DNA from: Pseudomonas sp. sp1636 | GTDB taxonomy: Bacteria > Pseudomonadota > Gammaproteobacteria > Pseudomonadales > Pseudomonadaceae | DNA length: 64,000 nt | Direction of reading: 5' to 3' | NCBI RefSeq assembly: GCF_030376615.1 | Contig: NZ_JARRAB010000016.1 | Span: 1 to 64,000 of the forward strand | Notes under the pieces: model-generated | What the model saw: the letters and a program-made list of their open reading frames with translations, nothing else | Database searches by the model: none | Told to the model about the DNA's origin: nothing | Shown: in pieces, positions 27,776-36,718 of the stretch | Layout: every line of letters starts with the position of its first letter | How positions within the stretch are numbered: position 1 is the stretch's first letter | Program-made: the position numbers and the translations under genes

Positions 27776-29502
27776 AACGTCTCTGATCCGGTCAGGCGCA
27801 GCAGGGTGCTGCGCAATACTGTGCTGTCGGGTTGTTGTTTAAGGGCGTTGGCCCAGACCTTGCGAGCCTCGCGCTGCTTGCCCTGGGCCCAGAGTACCTC
27901 GCCGAGGTGGGCGGCGACTTCATGGTCGGGAAAGCGCCGCAGTGCCTGGCGCAGCAGGCGTTCGGCTTCGGCCAGGTTGCCCAGGCGATAGTTGACCCAG
28001 CCGAGGCTGTCGAGAATCGCCGGGTCTTGCGGGTTGAGCTGGAGGGCTTGCTCGATCAGATCCTTGGCTTCGGCGTAGCGCGTGGTGCGGTCGGCCAGGG
28101 TATAGCCCAGCGCGTTGAGCGCCATGCTGTTGTCCGGCTCGCGCTCGAGAATGAAGCGCAGATCCTGCTCCAGCAGATCCAGGTCGTCGCGTTTTTCGGC
28201 GAGCATGGCGCGGGTGTAGAGCAGGTTGAGGTCGTCGGGGAATTGCTCCAGGGCTTGCTGCACCAGTTGCCAGGCTTGCTCGTGTTGTTGCTGGCTGGCC
28301 AGGGCTTCCGATTCGATCAGGTAGAGCTGGATGGCGTAGTCGGGCTGCGCTTCGCGGGCCTGGCTCAGGCGTTGCGAGGCTTCTGCCGCGCGCTGGCTAT
28401 CGAACAGCAGTTGCGCCTGGCGCGCCTGGGCCGGGAGGAAGTCATTGCCGGGGCCGACCAGGGCGTATTCGATCAGGGCGCTTTGCTTGTCATCGAGGGC
28501 TTCGTAGGCGCGCGCCAAATTGTAGTGGGCAGCATCGGCATGGCTGTCGCGTTCCACCAGTTCTTCCAGGTAGACGATGGCCTCGCGCCAGGCTTCGGCT
28601 TCCAGGCAGACCAGGGCGAGGGAGAAGCGCAGGTCGTCGTCCTGGGGGAACTGTTGCAGCAGCGAGGCGAACTCGCCTTTGGCGTCGTCCAGACGGCCTT
28701 GCTCGACCAGCAGCCGCGCATAGGTCAGGCGCAGGCGTTTGTCGTCGGGGTGCAGGCGGATGCCTTTTTGCAGCAGCGGTAGGGCTTCATCGCCGCGCTT
28801 GAGGCTTTGCAGCAGGCGCGCGTGGAGCAGCAGCGGAGTTACCTCGCGCTGTTTGGCCGATTGTGCTTCGAGCAGTTCGAGGGCTTCCTGCGGGCGGTCG
28901 TCCTGCTGCAGGAGCAGGGCTTTACCGAATAGCAACTGGCCGTTGTCCGGGTATTTGCTCAGCAGGCGATCGAAGCTTTGCAGTAGGCCGGCGCGGGTAT
29001 CCGGGTCGGTTTCCATGGCGGACAGGGCGAGAAAGTCGAAGTGGGTGTCGCCTTTGCCTTGCAGTACCCGCTCCATATGCAGCATGGATTCGTCGTAGCG
29101 GCCGGCGCGCGCTAACTGAATGGCGGCGGCACGTTGGGCGTCGAGGCTGTCCGGGGCGTTTTTCGCCCAGATCAAGGCGGTATCCAGCGCCGCTTGCTCG
29201 GCGCCGAGGTATTCGGCAATCCGGAAGCCGCGTTCGGCCACGCCGGCGTCCTGGGTCGCCTTGGCCTGTTGCACGTAGTTGCCGATGGCGATATCGAAGC
29301 GGTTGCGCTGCCCGGCCAGTTCGGCGGTGAGCAGGGCGAGCAGGGTTTCCTGGCTGAACGAGCCATAGACCTGGGGCTGCGGCGCTTCTGCTACTGGGGA
29401 GGCCTCTTCCACTGGCGGTGTGCCGTCTGGCGCGGAGGCGGTAAATGTCTGGCAGCCGCCGAGCAAAGCGAGGGCGGCCAGCAACGCGAATGATCTATTC
29501 AT
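27772..29502 (-). CDS. TPR-repeat lipoprotein
   Basis: 576 aa. A lipoprotein signal peptide ([17 protein letters not shown], lipid-modified Cys17) leads into about a dozen tetratricopeptide repeats (for example [19 protein letters not shown] and [19 protein letters not shown] near the C terminus). Probably attached to the outer membrane as a protein-protein scaffold; partners unknown. First gene of the unit with lolB and ispE (4-bp overlap). Divergent from hemA. Confidence 0.88.
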   Translation of the reverse strand: MNRSFALLAALALLGGCQTFTASAPDGTPPVEEASPVAEAPQPQVYGSFSQETLLALLTAELAGQRNRFDIAIGNYVQQAKATQDAGVAERGFRIAEYLGAEQAALDTALIWAKNAPDSLDAQRAAAIQLARAGRYDESMLHMERVLQGKGDTHFDFLALSAMETDPDTRAGLLQSFDRLLSKYPDNGQLLFGKALLLQQDDRPQEALELLEAQSAKQREVTPLLLHARLLQSLKRGDEALPLLQKGIRLHPDDKRLRLTYARLLVEQGRLDDAKGEFASLLQQFPQDDDLRFSLALVCLEAEAWREAIVYLEELVERDSHADAAHYNLARAYEALDDKQSALIEYALVGPGNDFLPAQARQAQLLFDSQRAAEASQRLSQAREAQPDYAIQLYLIESEALASQQQHEQAWQLVQQALEQFPDDLNLLYTRAMLAEKRDDLDLLEQDLRFILEREPDNSMALNALGYTLADRTTRYAEAKDLIEQALQLNPQDPAILDSLGWVNYRLGNLAEAERLLRQALRRFPDHEVAAHLGEVLWAQGKQREARKVWANALKQQPDSTVLRSTLLRLTGSETF

Positions 29503-29676
29503 AGAGAGAACGGCGACTTACCTGCGGTCGGGGCATCATGACACAAGCCGTAGGGCAAGCCCATGGGGCAAGGCCCGATAGCTGGTGGGTGTCTATAAGA
29601 CAATATTCGGTGGTGGTTGTTCTCACTCTGTCGAAGTAGGACAATTGCGCGCTTATCTCCCTGTCAGCGACTTTGC

Positions 29677-30957
29677 ATGGCCTTTATTGCCCTCGGTATC
29701 AACCATAAAACCGCTTCGGTGGCTGTACGCGAACGTGTGGCTTTTTCTCCGGAGCAGTTGGTCGAGGCTTTGCAGCAGCTTTGCCAGCGCACGGCCAGCC
29801 GCGAGGCGGCGATTCTGTCGACCTGCAACCGCAGTGAGCTGTACCTCGAACAGGACGTGCTGAGCATCGATGGGGTGTTGGTCTGGTTGGCCGACTACCA
29901 CCAGCTCAGTCTCGACGAGCTGCGTGCCTGTGCCTATGTGCTCGAGGACGACGCCGCGGTGCGCCATATGATGCGGGTGGCCTCGGGGCTGGACTCGATG
30001 GTGCTGGGCGAGCCGCAGATTCTCGGCCAGATGAAGTCCGCCTACGCCGTGGCCCGTGAGGCCGGCACCGTCGGCCCGCTGCTCGGGCGCTTGTTCCAGG
30101 CCACCTTCAGCACCGCCAAGACCGTGCGCACCGATACCGCGATCGGCGAGAATCCGGTGTCGGTGGCGTTTGCCGCGGTGAGCCTGGCCAAGCAGATCTT
30201 CAGCGATCTGCATCGCAGTCAGGCGCTGCTGATCGGTGCCGGCGAGACCATCAGTCTGGTGGCGCGGCACCTGCACGAGCAGGGCGTCAAGCGTATCGTG
30301 GTGGCCAATCGCACCCTGGAGCGCGCCAGTAGCCTGGCCGAGCAGTTCGGTGCGCATGCGGTGCTGCTCTCGGACATCCCCCAGGAGCTGGTGCACAGCG
30401 ACATCGTCATCAGTTCGACGGCCAGTCAGTTGCCGATTCTCGGCAAGGGTGCGGTGGAAAGTGCGCTGAAGCTGCGCCGACACAAGCCGATCTTCATGGT
30501 CGACATCGCCGTGCCGCGCGATATCGAGGCCGAGGTCGGCGAGCTCGACGATGTTTACCTGTATACCGTCGACGATTTGCACGAGGTGATCGCGGAGAAC
30601 CTGAAAAGCCGCCAGGGTGCGGCGCAGGCGGCCGAAGAGCTGGTCGCCGTCGGGACCGAGACCTTTATGCTGCGCCTGCGCGAGCTGGCCGCGGTGGATG
30701 TGCTCAAGGCCTATCGTCAGCAGGGCGAGCGCTTGCGTGACGAAGAATTGGCCAAGGCCCTGCGCCTGCTCAGTAACGGCAGCTCGGCCGAGGATGTGTT
30801 GGTACAGCTGGCCCGCGGTTTGACCAACAAGCTGTTGCATGCGCCCAGTGTGCAGCTGAAAAAGCTCTCTGCCGATGGCCGTGTCGATGCGCTCGGTGTG
30901 GCCCAGGAACTCTTTGCCCTCGATGAGGGCGCGCCGTCCAGCTCGGTCAATAAATAA
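29677..30957 (+). CDS. hemA: Glutamyl-tRNA reductase
   Basis: 426 aa from the Met of [15 protein letters not shown]; the frame runs 20 codons further upstream without resembling the family. First step of tetrapyrrole synthesis by the C5 route: it reduces Glu-tRNA to glutamate semialdehyde. Catalytic C50 sits in [11 protein letters not shown], and [13 protein letters not shown] is the NADPH-binding motif. The KT near the N terminus (GINHKTA) is the region that in enterics allows haem-regulated proteolysis. It is 9 bp before prfA. Confidence 0.97.
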   Translation: MAFIALGINHKTASVAVRERVAFSPEQLVEALQQLCQRTASREAAILSTCNRSELYLEQDVLSIDGVLVWLADYHQLSLDELRACAYVLEDDAAVRHMMRVASGLDSMVLGEPQILGQMKSAYAVAREAGTVGPLLGRLFQATFSTAKTVRTDTAIGENPVSVAFAAVSLAKQIFSDLHRSQALLIGAGETISLVARHLHEQGVKRIVVANRTLERASSLAEQFGAHAVLLSDIPQELVHSDIVISSTASQLPILGKGAVESALKLRRHKPIFMVDIAVPRDIEAEVGELDDVYLYTVDDLHEVIAENLKSRQGAAQAAEELVAVGTETFMLRLRELAAVDVLKAYRQQGERLRDEELAKALRLLSNGSSAEDVLVQLARGLTNKLLHAPSVQLKKLSADGRVDALGVAQELFALDEGAPSSSVNK

Positions 30958-30966
30958 AGGCTTGCA

Positions 30967-32049
30967 ATGAAAGCGTCACTGATCAACAAACTCGACATAC
31001 TGCAAGACCGCTTCGAAGAGCTGACCGCGCTGCTTGGCGATGCCGAGGTGATCGGCAATCAGAACCAGTTCCGGGCTTATTCGCGGGAATATGCCGAGAT
31101 CGAGCCGGTTAATCGCGCGTTTCAGGCGTTTCGCAAGGTGCAGGCCGATCTCGAGGGTGCCCAGGCCCTGCTCAAAGACAGCGACCCGGACATGCGTGAA
31201 ATGGCCGAGGAAGAAGCCAGCGCGGCTAAAGCAAAGCTGATCGAGCTGGAGGACAACCTGCAGCGCATGCTGTTGCCGAAAGACCCCAGCGACGGCCGCA
31301 ACGTCTTTCTCGAAGTGCGCGCCGGAACCGGCGGCGACGAGGCGGCGATCTTCTCCGGCGACCTGTTCCGCATGTATTCGCGCTATGCCGAACGGCGTGG
31401 CTGGCGGGTCGAGATTCTCTCGGCCAGCGAAGGCGAGCACGGCGGTTATAAGGAAGTGATTGCCCGGGTCGAAGGCGACAATGTCTACGGCAAGCTCAAG
31501 TTCGAGTCCGGCGCCCACCGCGTACAGCGGGTGCCGGAAACCGAATCCCAGGGCCGCATCCACACCTCGGCGTGCACCGTGGCGGTGTTGCCCGAGCCGG
31601 ATGAACAGGCCGCCATCGACATCAACCCGGCCGATTTGCGCATCGACACCTACCGTTCTTCCGGTGCCGGTGGCCAGCACGTCAACACCACCGACTCGGC
31701 GATCCGCATCACCCACATTCCCAGCGGCACCGTGGTCGAATGCCAGGAAGAGCGTTCCCAGCACAAGAACCGCGCGCGGGCCATGGCCTGGTTGTCGGCC
31801 AAGTTGAAGGATCAGCAGGAAGCCGCCGCGCACAAGGAAATTTCCGACACGCGCAAGCTGCTGGTGGGTTCCGGTGACCGCTCCGAGCGCATCCGCACCT
31901 ACAATTTTCCCCAGGGCCGGGTCACCGATCACCGCATCAATCTGACCCTGTATTCGCTGGGCGAAGTGATGGCCGGTGGCGTCGATGCGGTGATCGAACC
32001 GCTGCTCGCCGAATACCAGGCCGACCAGTTGGCCGCGTTGGGCGATTGA
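30967..32049 (+). CDS. prfA: Peptide chain release factor 1
   Basis: 360 aa. It terminates translation at UAA and UAG. The catalytic GGQ is in [17 protein letters not shown] (about residue 235), whose glutamine is methylated by PrmC, encoded downstream. The PxT-type codon-recognition loop lies in RVPETESQG. Follows hemA closely in the conserved hemA-prfA-prmC order. Confidence 0.97.
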   Translation: MKASLINKLDILQDRFEELTALLGDAEVIGNQNQFRAYSREYAEIEPVNRAFQAFRKVQADLEGAQALLKDSDPDMREMAEEEASAAKAKLIELEDNLQRMLLPKDPSDGRNVFLEVRAGTGGDEAAIFSGDLFRMYSRYAERRGWRVEILSASEGEHGGYKEVIARVEGDNVYGKLKFESGAHRVQRVPETESQGRIHTSACTVAVLPEPDEQAAIDINPADLRIDTYRSSGAGGQHVNTTDSAIRITHIPSGTVVECQEERSQHKNRARAMAWLSAKLKDQQEAAAHKEISDTRKLLVGSGDRSERIRTYNFPQGRVTDHRINLTLYSLGEVMAGGVDAVIEPLLAEYQADQLAALGD

Positions 32050-32066
32050 TGAAGACATACTATTGC

Positions 32067-32145
32067 GTAGCCCGGATAGGCCGCGGTACGCGGCGCAATC
32101 CGGGACGCGCGGCTCCCGGATTGCGCTGACGCTTATCCGGGCTAC
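32067..32145. repeat. GTAGCCCGG-type inverted repeat, copy 2
   Basis: Perfect 12-bp terminal arms GTAGCCCGGATA (32067-32078) and TATCCGGGCTAC (32134-32145) enclose a further pairing region (GCAATCCGGG / CCCGGATTGC near 32095-32123). It fills most of the prfA-prmC gap. Confidence 0.85.
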
Positions 32146-32215
32146 GGAGCGGGCTTGCTCGCGATGCTTGACGCTCTTTGATCGCCAGTAAGCTGGCTCC
32201 TACGAAAACGCAGCC

Positions 32216-33061
32216 ATGGTCACAATCGAAGCCCTGCTCAACCACGCCGAATTGCCCGACTCGCCGACGCCGCGGCTGGATCTCGAGCTGTTGCTCGGCC
32301 ACGCCCTGGGCAAGTCGCGCAGCTACCTGCACACCTGGCCCGAGCGTGAAGTCGACGCCGCACAGGGCGCGCGCTTTGCCGCCGCCCTGGCGCGGCGTCA
32401 GGCCGGCGAGCCGGTGGCGCATATTCTCGGTCGCCAAGGGTTCTGGAGTTTGGAGCTGGATGTTGCCGCGCACACCCTGATTCCCCGCCCGGACACCGAG
32501 TTGCTGGTGGAAAGCGGGTTGCAGCTGATTCCGGCCACGCCCGCGGCGGTGCTCGACCTGGGCACCGGCACCGGCGCGATTGCCCTGGCCCTGGCCAGCG
32601 AACGACCGGCCTGGCAGGTGAGCGGTGTCGATCGGATACCGCAGGCGGTGGCCCTGGCCGAGCGCAACCGGGCGCGGCTCGGACTGGTTAATGCCGTCTT
32701 TGTCGAGAGCCATTGGTTCAGCGCGTTGGCCGGCCGGCGTTATCGGCTGATCGTCAGCAATCCGCCGTATATCGCCGCCGATGACCAGCATCTGCGCGAG
32801 GGCGATCTGCGCTTCGAGCCGAGCAGCGCGTTGGTGGCCGGGGTCGATGGGTTGGACGATATACGCCTGATCATCGAACAAGCGCCGGACTATCTCGAGG
32901 CGGGTGGCTGGCTGTTACTGGAACACGGTTTCGACCAGGCCGCCGCCGTACGCGGGTTGCTCGCCGCGCGCGGATTTAGCGCGGTGGAGAGCCGGCGTGA
33001 CCTGGGCGGCCATGAGCGCATCAGTCTCGGACGTTTTCTTCAGCAACAGCCGCATGAGTGA
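32216..33061 (+). CDS. prmC: Release-factor glutamine methyltransferase
   Basis: 281 aa. SAM-dependent enzyme that methylates the GGQ glutamine of RF1 and RF2. An N-terminal helical domain is followed by the methyltransferase domain with VLDLGTGTGAIALALA (motif I) and the catalytic NPPY in IVSNPPYIAADDQHL. Separated from prfA by a repeat element of about 80 bp. Confidence 0.96.
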   Translation: MVTIEALLNHAELPDSPTPRLDLELLLGHALGKSRSYLHTWPEREVDAAQGARFAAALARRQAGEPVAHILGRQGFWSLELDVAAHTLIPRPDTELLVESGLQLIPATPAAVLDLGTGTGAIALALASERPAWQVSGVDRIPQAVALAERNRARLGLVNAVFVESHWFSALAGRRYRLIVSNPPYIAADDQHLREGDLRFEPSSALVAGVDGLDDIRLIIEQAPDYLEAGGWLLLEHGFDQAAAVRGLLAARGFSAVESRRDLGGHERISLGRFLQQQPHE

Positions 33062-33065
33062 CCCC

Positions 33066-33842
33066 ATGAACCAGCAGGACATGTTGAGTGACGAGGAGCT
33101 GCTGCGCTACAGCCGGCAGATCCTGGTGCAACAGATCGATGTCGACGGCCAGTTGCGCCTCAAGCACAGCCGCGCGCTGATCGTCGGCCTGGGCGGATTG
33201 GGCTCGCCGGTGGCGCTGTACCTGGCCGCGGCCGGGGTTGGCGAATTGCACCTGGCGGATTTCGACAGGGTGGATCTGACCAACCTGCAGCGGCAGATCG
33301 CCCATGACACCCACAGCATCGGCCAGAGCAAGGTCGACTCGGCCTCGCAGCGCCTGCTGGCGATCAATCCGCAGATTCGTCTGCAAACCCATCGCCGTGC
33401 CCTGGATGCCGATTCGCTGGCGGCGGCAGTCGGCGCGGTGGATCTGGTGCTGGACTGCTCGGACAACTTCGCCACCCGCGTGGCGGTCAACGCCGCCTGC
33501 GTGGCGGCGGGCAAGCCGCTGGTCAGTGGCGCGGCGATTCGCCTGGAGGGTCAGCTCTCGGTGTTCGATCCGCGGCGTGGCGACAGCCCCTGTTATCACT
33601 GCTTGTACGGTCACGGCAGCGAAGCCGAACTGACCTGCAGCGAGGCCGGTGTGGTCGGCCCGTTGGTGGGCCTGGTTGGCAGCTTGCAGGCCTTGGAGGC
33701 CTTGAAGTTGCTGGCGCAGTTCGGCGAGCCTCTGGTCGGTCGCTTGCTTCTGATCGATGCGCTGGGCTCGCGTTTTCGTGAGCTGCGGGTCAAGCGTGAC
33801 CCGGCCTGCAGCGTCTGTGGCGGTGTTGGCCGTGAGGCATGA
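33066..33842 (+). CDS. moeB: Molybdopterin-synthase adenylyltransferase (MoeB/ThiF family)
   Basis: 258 aa from this ATG; an in-frame ATG at 33054, overlapping the prmC stop, is an alternative. E1-like enzyme that adenylates the C-terminal glycine of MoaD (or ThiS). [17 protein letters not shown] is the nucleotide-binding loop, and D-x-x-NLQRQ ([13 protein letters not shown]) is conserved. Two CxxC pairs for zinc (CYHC near residue 175 and CSVC near the C terminus) are present, with the catalytic cysteine in [11 protein letters not shown]. Confidence 0.92.
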   Translation: MNQQDMLSDEELLRYSRQILVQQIDVDGQLRLKHSRALIVGLGGLGSPVALYLAAAGVGELHLADFDRVDLTNLQRQIAHDTHSIGQSKVDSASQRLLAINPQIRLQTHRRALDADSLAAAVGAVDLVLDCSDNFATRVAVNAACVAAGKPLVSGAAIRLEGQLSVFDPRRGDSPCYHCLYGHGSEAELTCSEAGVVGPLVGLVGSLQALEALKLLAQFGEPLVGRLLLIDALGSRFRELRVKRDPACSVCGGVGREA

Positions 33843-34620
33843 CGCGCCAATCGGCGTATTCGATTCCGGCGTCGGCGGGCTGTCGGTGCTGGGCGAGATT
33901 CGTGCGTTGCTGCCCGACGAATCGCTGCTCTATGTAGCCGACAGCGGGCATGTGCCCTATGGCGAGAAGAGTCCGGAGTTTATCCGCCAGCGCTGTCGAT
34001 ACCTCGCCGCGTTTCTCCTCGCACGAGGCGCCAAGGCGTTGGTGCTGGCCTGCAACACCGCGACTGCGGCAGGGGTCGCCGAATTGCGCGAGCTGTACCC
34101 GCAGTTGCCGATCGTCGGCATGGAGCCGGCGGTCAAGCCGGCTGCCGCCGCCACCCGTTCCGGGGTGGTCGGCGTGCTGGCCACCACCGGCACCTTGCAG
34201 AGCGCCAAGTTCGCCGCCTTGCTCGACCGCTTCGCCAGCGATGTGCGGGTGATCACCCAGCCGTGCCCGGGCCTGGTCGAGCGGATCGAGGCCGGCGAGC
34301 TGGATGGCGCGCAGACTCGCGCAATGCTGCAGGGCTGGGTGCAGCCACTGCTGGCCGAAGGCTGCGACACGCTGATTCTCGGCTGTACCCATTACCCCTT
34401 TATCAAGCCGCTGTTGCACCAGTTGCTGCCAGAGTCGGTGCGCCTGATCGACACCGGCGCGGCGGTGGCGCGGCAGCTGCAACGCAGGCTCGGCGAGCGC
34501 CAGCTGTTGGCCAGCGGGCCGGCACAGGCGGCGCGTTTTTGGTCGAGCGCCGAACCGCGGCGCATGCAGGCGGTGTTGCCCCGGTTGTGGGGGGAGGCGG
34601 CGTCGGTGCGGGCGCTGTAA
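33832..34620 (+). CDS. murI: Glutamate racemase
   Basis: 262 aa from GTG at 33832 ([16 protein letters not shown]), overlapping the moeB stop by 11 bp; GTG at 33823 is an alternative. It makes D-glutamate for peptidoglycan. Catalytic cysteines are in VLACNTATA and LGCTHYPF, and the N-terminal [13 protein letters not shown] is diagnostic. Last gene of the prmC-moeB-murI run. Confidence 0.95.
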   Translation: MRHDAPIGVFDSGVGGLSVLGEIRALLPDESLLYVADSGHVPYGEKSPEFIRQRCRYLAAFLLARGAKALVLACNTATAAGVAELRELYPQLPIVGMEPAVKPAAAATRSGVVGVLATTGTLQSAKFAALLDRFASDVRVITQPCPGLVERIEAGELDGAQTRAMLQGWVQPLLAEGCDTLILGCTHYPFIKPLLHQLLPESVRLIDTGAAVARQLQRRLGERQLLASGPAQAARFWSSAEPRRMQAVLPRLWGEAASVRAL

Positions 34621-34734
34621 TTGCGCCACGACTGCATGTTTATCTATTGTCAGTCTTCCATTAGGAACAAATATTTCTATACTCCCAGCAGCGATGGGTG
34701 GAGCTCCTTCCACCGGGTAAAAAAGGATATGCCA

Positions 34735-35250
34735 ATGAACAAGCTGTTTACTGCGGCTGCGCTTGCGGCTTTGACTATCGGGTCGGTTGGCGCTGCGCAA
34801 GCGGCTGACGTGACTTTTGCCATTGGCCAGTCCGGCGACTCGACCATGGTCTACCGGCTGGGCACCCAGTTCGACTTCAACCGCAGCTGGGTGCAGAGCG
34901 ATGTAGGTCGCCTGACCGGCTACTGGGATGCCGGTTATACCTACTGGGAAGGCGACGAGACGGCCAGCAATCACAGCCTGTCGTTCAGCCCGGTATTCGT
35001 CTACGAATTCGCCGGCGAGACGGTCAGACCCTATGTCGAAGCCGGCATCGGCCTGGCATTTTTCAGCAGCACCGAGCTGGAAGACAACGACTTGGGCTCG
35101 TCCTTCCAGTTCGAGGATCGCCTGGGCGTTGGCCTGCGCTTCGCCGACCAGGAAGTCGGCCTGCGCGCGCTGCACTACTCCAATGCCGGCTTGAAGGAGC
35201 CGAACAACGGCGTCGAGGCCTATACCCTGCATTACCGTTTGAGTTTCTAG
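34735..35250 (+). CDS. pagL: Lipid A 3-O-deacylase PagL
   Basis: 171 aa. The start MNKLFTAAALAALTIG is chosen because AAGGA lies seven bases upstream; an ATG two codons earlier is too close. A signal peptide cleaved after AQA leads to an eight-stranded beta-barrel in the outer membrane. The catalytic His and Ser are in ALHYSNAGLKEPN, with the Glu following in NNGVEAY. It removes the 3-O-acyl chain of lipid A. TGYWDAGYTYWEG is typical of Pseudomonas PagL. The TAG stop is the first three bases of an inverted-repeat element. Confidence 0.93.
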   Translation: MNKLFTAAALAALTIGSVGAAQAADVTFAIGQSGDSTMVYRLGTQFDFNRSWVQSDVGRLTGYWDAGYTYWEGDETASNHSLSFSPVFVYEFAGETVRPYVEAGIGLAFFSSTELEDNDLGSSFQFEDRLGVGLRFADQEVGLRALHYSNAGLKEPNNGVEAYTLHYRLSF

Positions 35251-35453
35251 CAGGCCGTTGAAAAACTACCTGCGTTGCCGATGCGTCGTTAAAAACAGGC
35301 TCAAAATGCTCATTTACAACCCGTAAACTGCGCTTTTGATTCGCTACGCTCCCCCCTTCGGGGCCAGCCTGCGGCTGTTACTGCGCTGCGTTACGTTGCG
35401 CCTGTTTTTGCCTAGCCTCGGCTGCCTCGCCTACATTTTTCAACGGCCTGCTA
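35248..35453. repeat. About 206-bp inverted-repeat element, long variant
   Basis: Ends in perfect 18-bp inverted repeats (TAGCAGGCCGTTGAAAAA, 35248-35265; TTTTTCAACGGCCTGCTA, 35436-35453). A second inner pair is AAAAACAGGC (35291-35300) and GCCTGTTTTT (35400-35409). The interior TGCTCATTTACA...GTAAACT...CGCTTTT is shared with the short element at 12057-12122. It has no coding capacity, so it resembles a small non-autonomous mobile or REP-like element. Confidence 0.85.
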
Positions 35454-35464
35454 GAGCGCGGCAC

Positions 35465-35494
35465 AAAAAAAATCGGCCGGTCGGCCGATTTTTT
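35465..35494. terminator. Bidirectional terminator between pagL and the YkgJ gene
   Basis: Stem AATCGGCC (35471-35478) with GGCCGATT (35483-35490), flanked by A8 on the left and T6 on the right, so it works on both strands. Confidence 0.88.
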
Positions 35495-35514
35495 ATTTCT
35501 GCAATAAGCCCGGT

Positions 35515-35832
35515 TCAGCGATAGATACTGGGCATGCCGCGGCGCTCGTCCAGGCATTCGCTGGAGGCCGTCTCGAACTCGCGGCAGATCAGCGGGCGCA
35601 CCGCATAGATGGTGCAGCGCATGCTGTCGCGATCCAGCGCCGCGCACCAGCCGTCATCCAGACGCAACATGACTTCGCCGCCCCAGTCGTCGGTGGCGAT
35701 GAAGCGTGGCGGTACCCCGGTGTCGGTGATCAACATCACTTCCAGCTGGCAGCAGCAGGCGGCGCAGTTGGAGCAACTGACGGCAGCTTCGCTGGGCAAT
35801 TGGGTGAGGGGGATCTGGCGGTTTTCGGTCAT
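35515..35832 (-). CDS. YkgJ-family cysteine-cluster protein
   Basis: 105 aa from MTENRQIPLTQLP; six codons further upstream is another Met. Zinc- or iron-cluster-binding cysteines occur as CSNCAACCC near residue 20 and later as CAALDR...CTIY, then RPLICREFE and CLDERR, the pattern of the YkgJ (UPF0153) family. Function unknown. The gene is separate from the light-response-like operon upstream, with about 120 bp and a repeat between them. Confidence 0.88.
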   Translation of the reverse strand: MTENRQIPLTQLPSEAAVSCSNCAACCCQLEVMLITDTGVPPRFIATDDWGGEVMLRLDDGWCAALDRDSMRCTIYAVRPLICREFETASSECLDERRGMPSIYR

Positions 35833-35942
35833 GGCTGCAGTGTACGCCATGTCTGCCTCCCGGTTGCCCGGCTGTCGACGTAGGGTGGCTGGCGCTTGGG
35901 TGTAGCGGCGATGCGCCAGGCGGGTCTTGCCTGGCGGCGGCG

Positions 35943-35973
35943 GGTGGAAAGCGCGCCGCGGTTTTCCACCCTA
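35943..35973. repeat. GGTGGAAA-type inverted repeat, copy A
   Basis: GGTGGAAA (35943-35950) and TTTTCCACC (35962-35970) around GCGCGCCGCGG. The same sequence type (GGTGGAAAACGC...CGCGGTTTTCCACCCTA) occurs at 63898-63930. The TAG stop of the DUF2878 gene lies in its CCCTA edge (35971-35973). Confidence 0.75.
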
Positions 35974-36498
35974 GGTCGATTGGCGCGCGCGCACGCCTTG
36001 TTCGTACTGGCTGCGATAGAGCCTGGCGAAAGCATGCAGCACGGGCAGCACCAGCGCCCAGATCGCGGCGAGCAACACTAGGGTTTGCCAGGTGCCGTAA
36101 GGCATGCCGACGCCGGCAAGCTGGGCGCCGCCATAATAGGACAACGGGCCGGCGCAGGCGCCGAGCAGGCTGGCGCGCCACCAGGCTCGGGCCGTCCAGG
36201 CCAGGCAATGGTTGAGCGTGGTGGCCAGCAGCAGCCAGAGCAGGGCTAGCCACAGCGGGATCAGGCTGCGCGGTTCGCCGAAGTCGAACACCCCGAGGTT
36301 GAGCAAAAAACTGTCCAGGGCGCTGCCGGCGAGAAAGACGCTGAGCAGCAGTTTGCCCTCGGCGGCCCAACTGCTGAACCACCGTAGGTGCACGGCCAAT
36401 GCCGCCGCGACTATCAGCAGCCACGGGCTGTCGCCGCCGAGTACGCAGGCGAGCCAGCCGAGCTGAAAGAGGAGGGCGTTGGCGATCAGTTTAGGCAT
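35971..36498 (-). CDS. DUF2878-family inner-membrane protein
   Basis: 175 aa with about five or six hydrophobic segments; starts MPKLIANALLFQLGWLACVLGGD. I recognise it as DUF2878, a membrane protein often encoded with photolyase, SDR and cyclopropane/furan fatty-acid genes in light- or singlet-oxygen-induced operons. Its start overlaps the preceding 75-aa gene by 8 bp. The last gene of the operon; its stop is at the edge of a repeat. Confidence 0.85.
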   Translation of the reverse strand: MPKLIANALLFQLGWLACVLGGDSPWLLIVAAALAVHLRWFSSWAAEGKLLLSVFLAGSALDSFLLNLGVFDFGEPRSLIPLWLALLWLLLATTLNHCLAWTARAWWRASLLGACAGPLSYYGGAQLAGVGMPYGTWQTLVLLAAIWALVLPVLHAFARLYRSQYEQGVRARQST

Positions 36499-36718
36499 CG
36501 AGTTTTCCTGGCAGGGGTTGCGGTTGCGTCGCCGGCTTGGCCGGCAGCAATTGTGCGGTGCCGATGGTGCGCTCGATGAAGCCGCCCTCGCAATAGCACA
36601 GGTAGCCTGCGCCGGGTCGCACCTGAGCGAAGCCGCAGAAGTCGAAGCGCAGTTCGCTGAGGTTGGCCTTGTTCGGGGCCGCGAAGACCTGGCCGAGCTG
36701 GCGCAGGAAGTCGCTCAA
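36491..36718 (-). CDS. Small protein of unknown function between phr and DUF2878
   Basis: 75 aa from TTG at 36718, which overlaps the phr stop (TTGA), mirroring the 4-bp overlaps elsewhere in this operon. It then reads SDFLRQLGQVFAAPNKAN. Two cysteines occur in the middle (RFDFCGFAQ and GYLCYCEGGFIERTIG). The proline-rich tail ends PLPGKLDA. The reading frame continues upstream inside phr but is out-of-frame shadow there. I do not recognise a family. Its position and the end-to-end overlaps argue that it is translated. Confidence 0.6.
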   Translation of the reverse strand: MSDFLRQLGQVFAAPNKANLSELRFDFCGFAQVRPGAGYLCYCEGGFIERTIGTAQLLPAKPATQPQPLPGKLDA

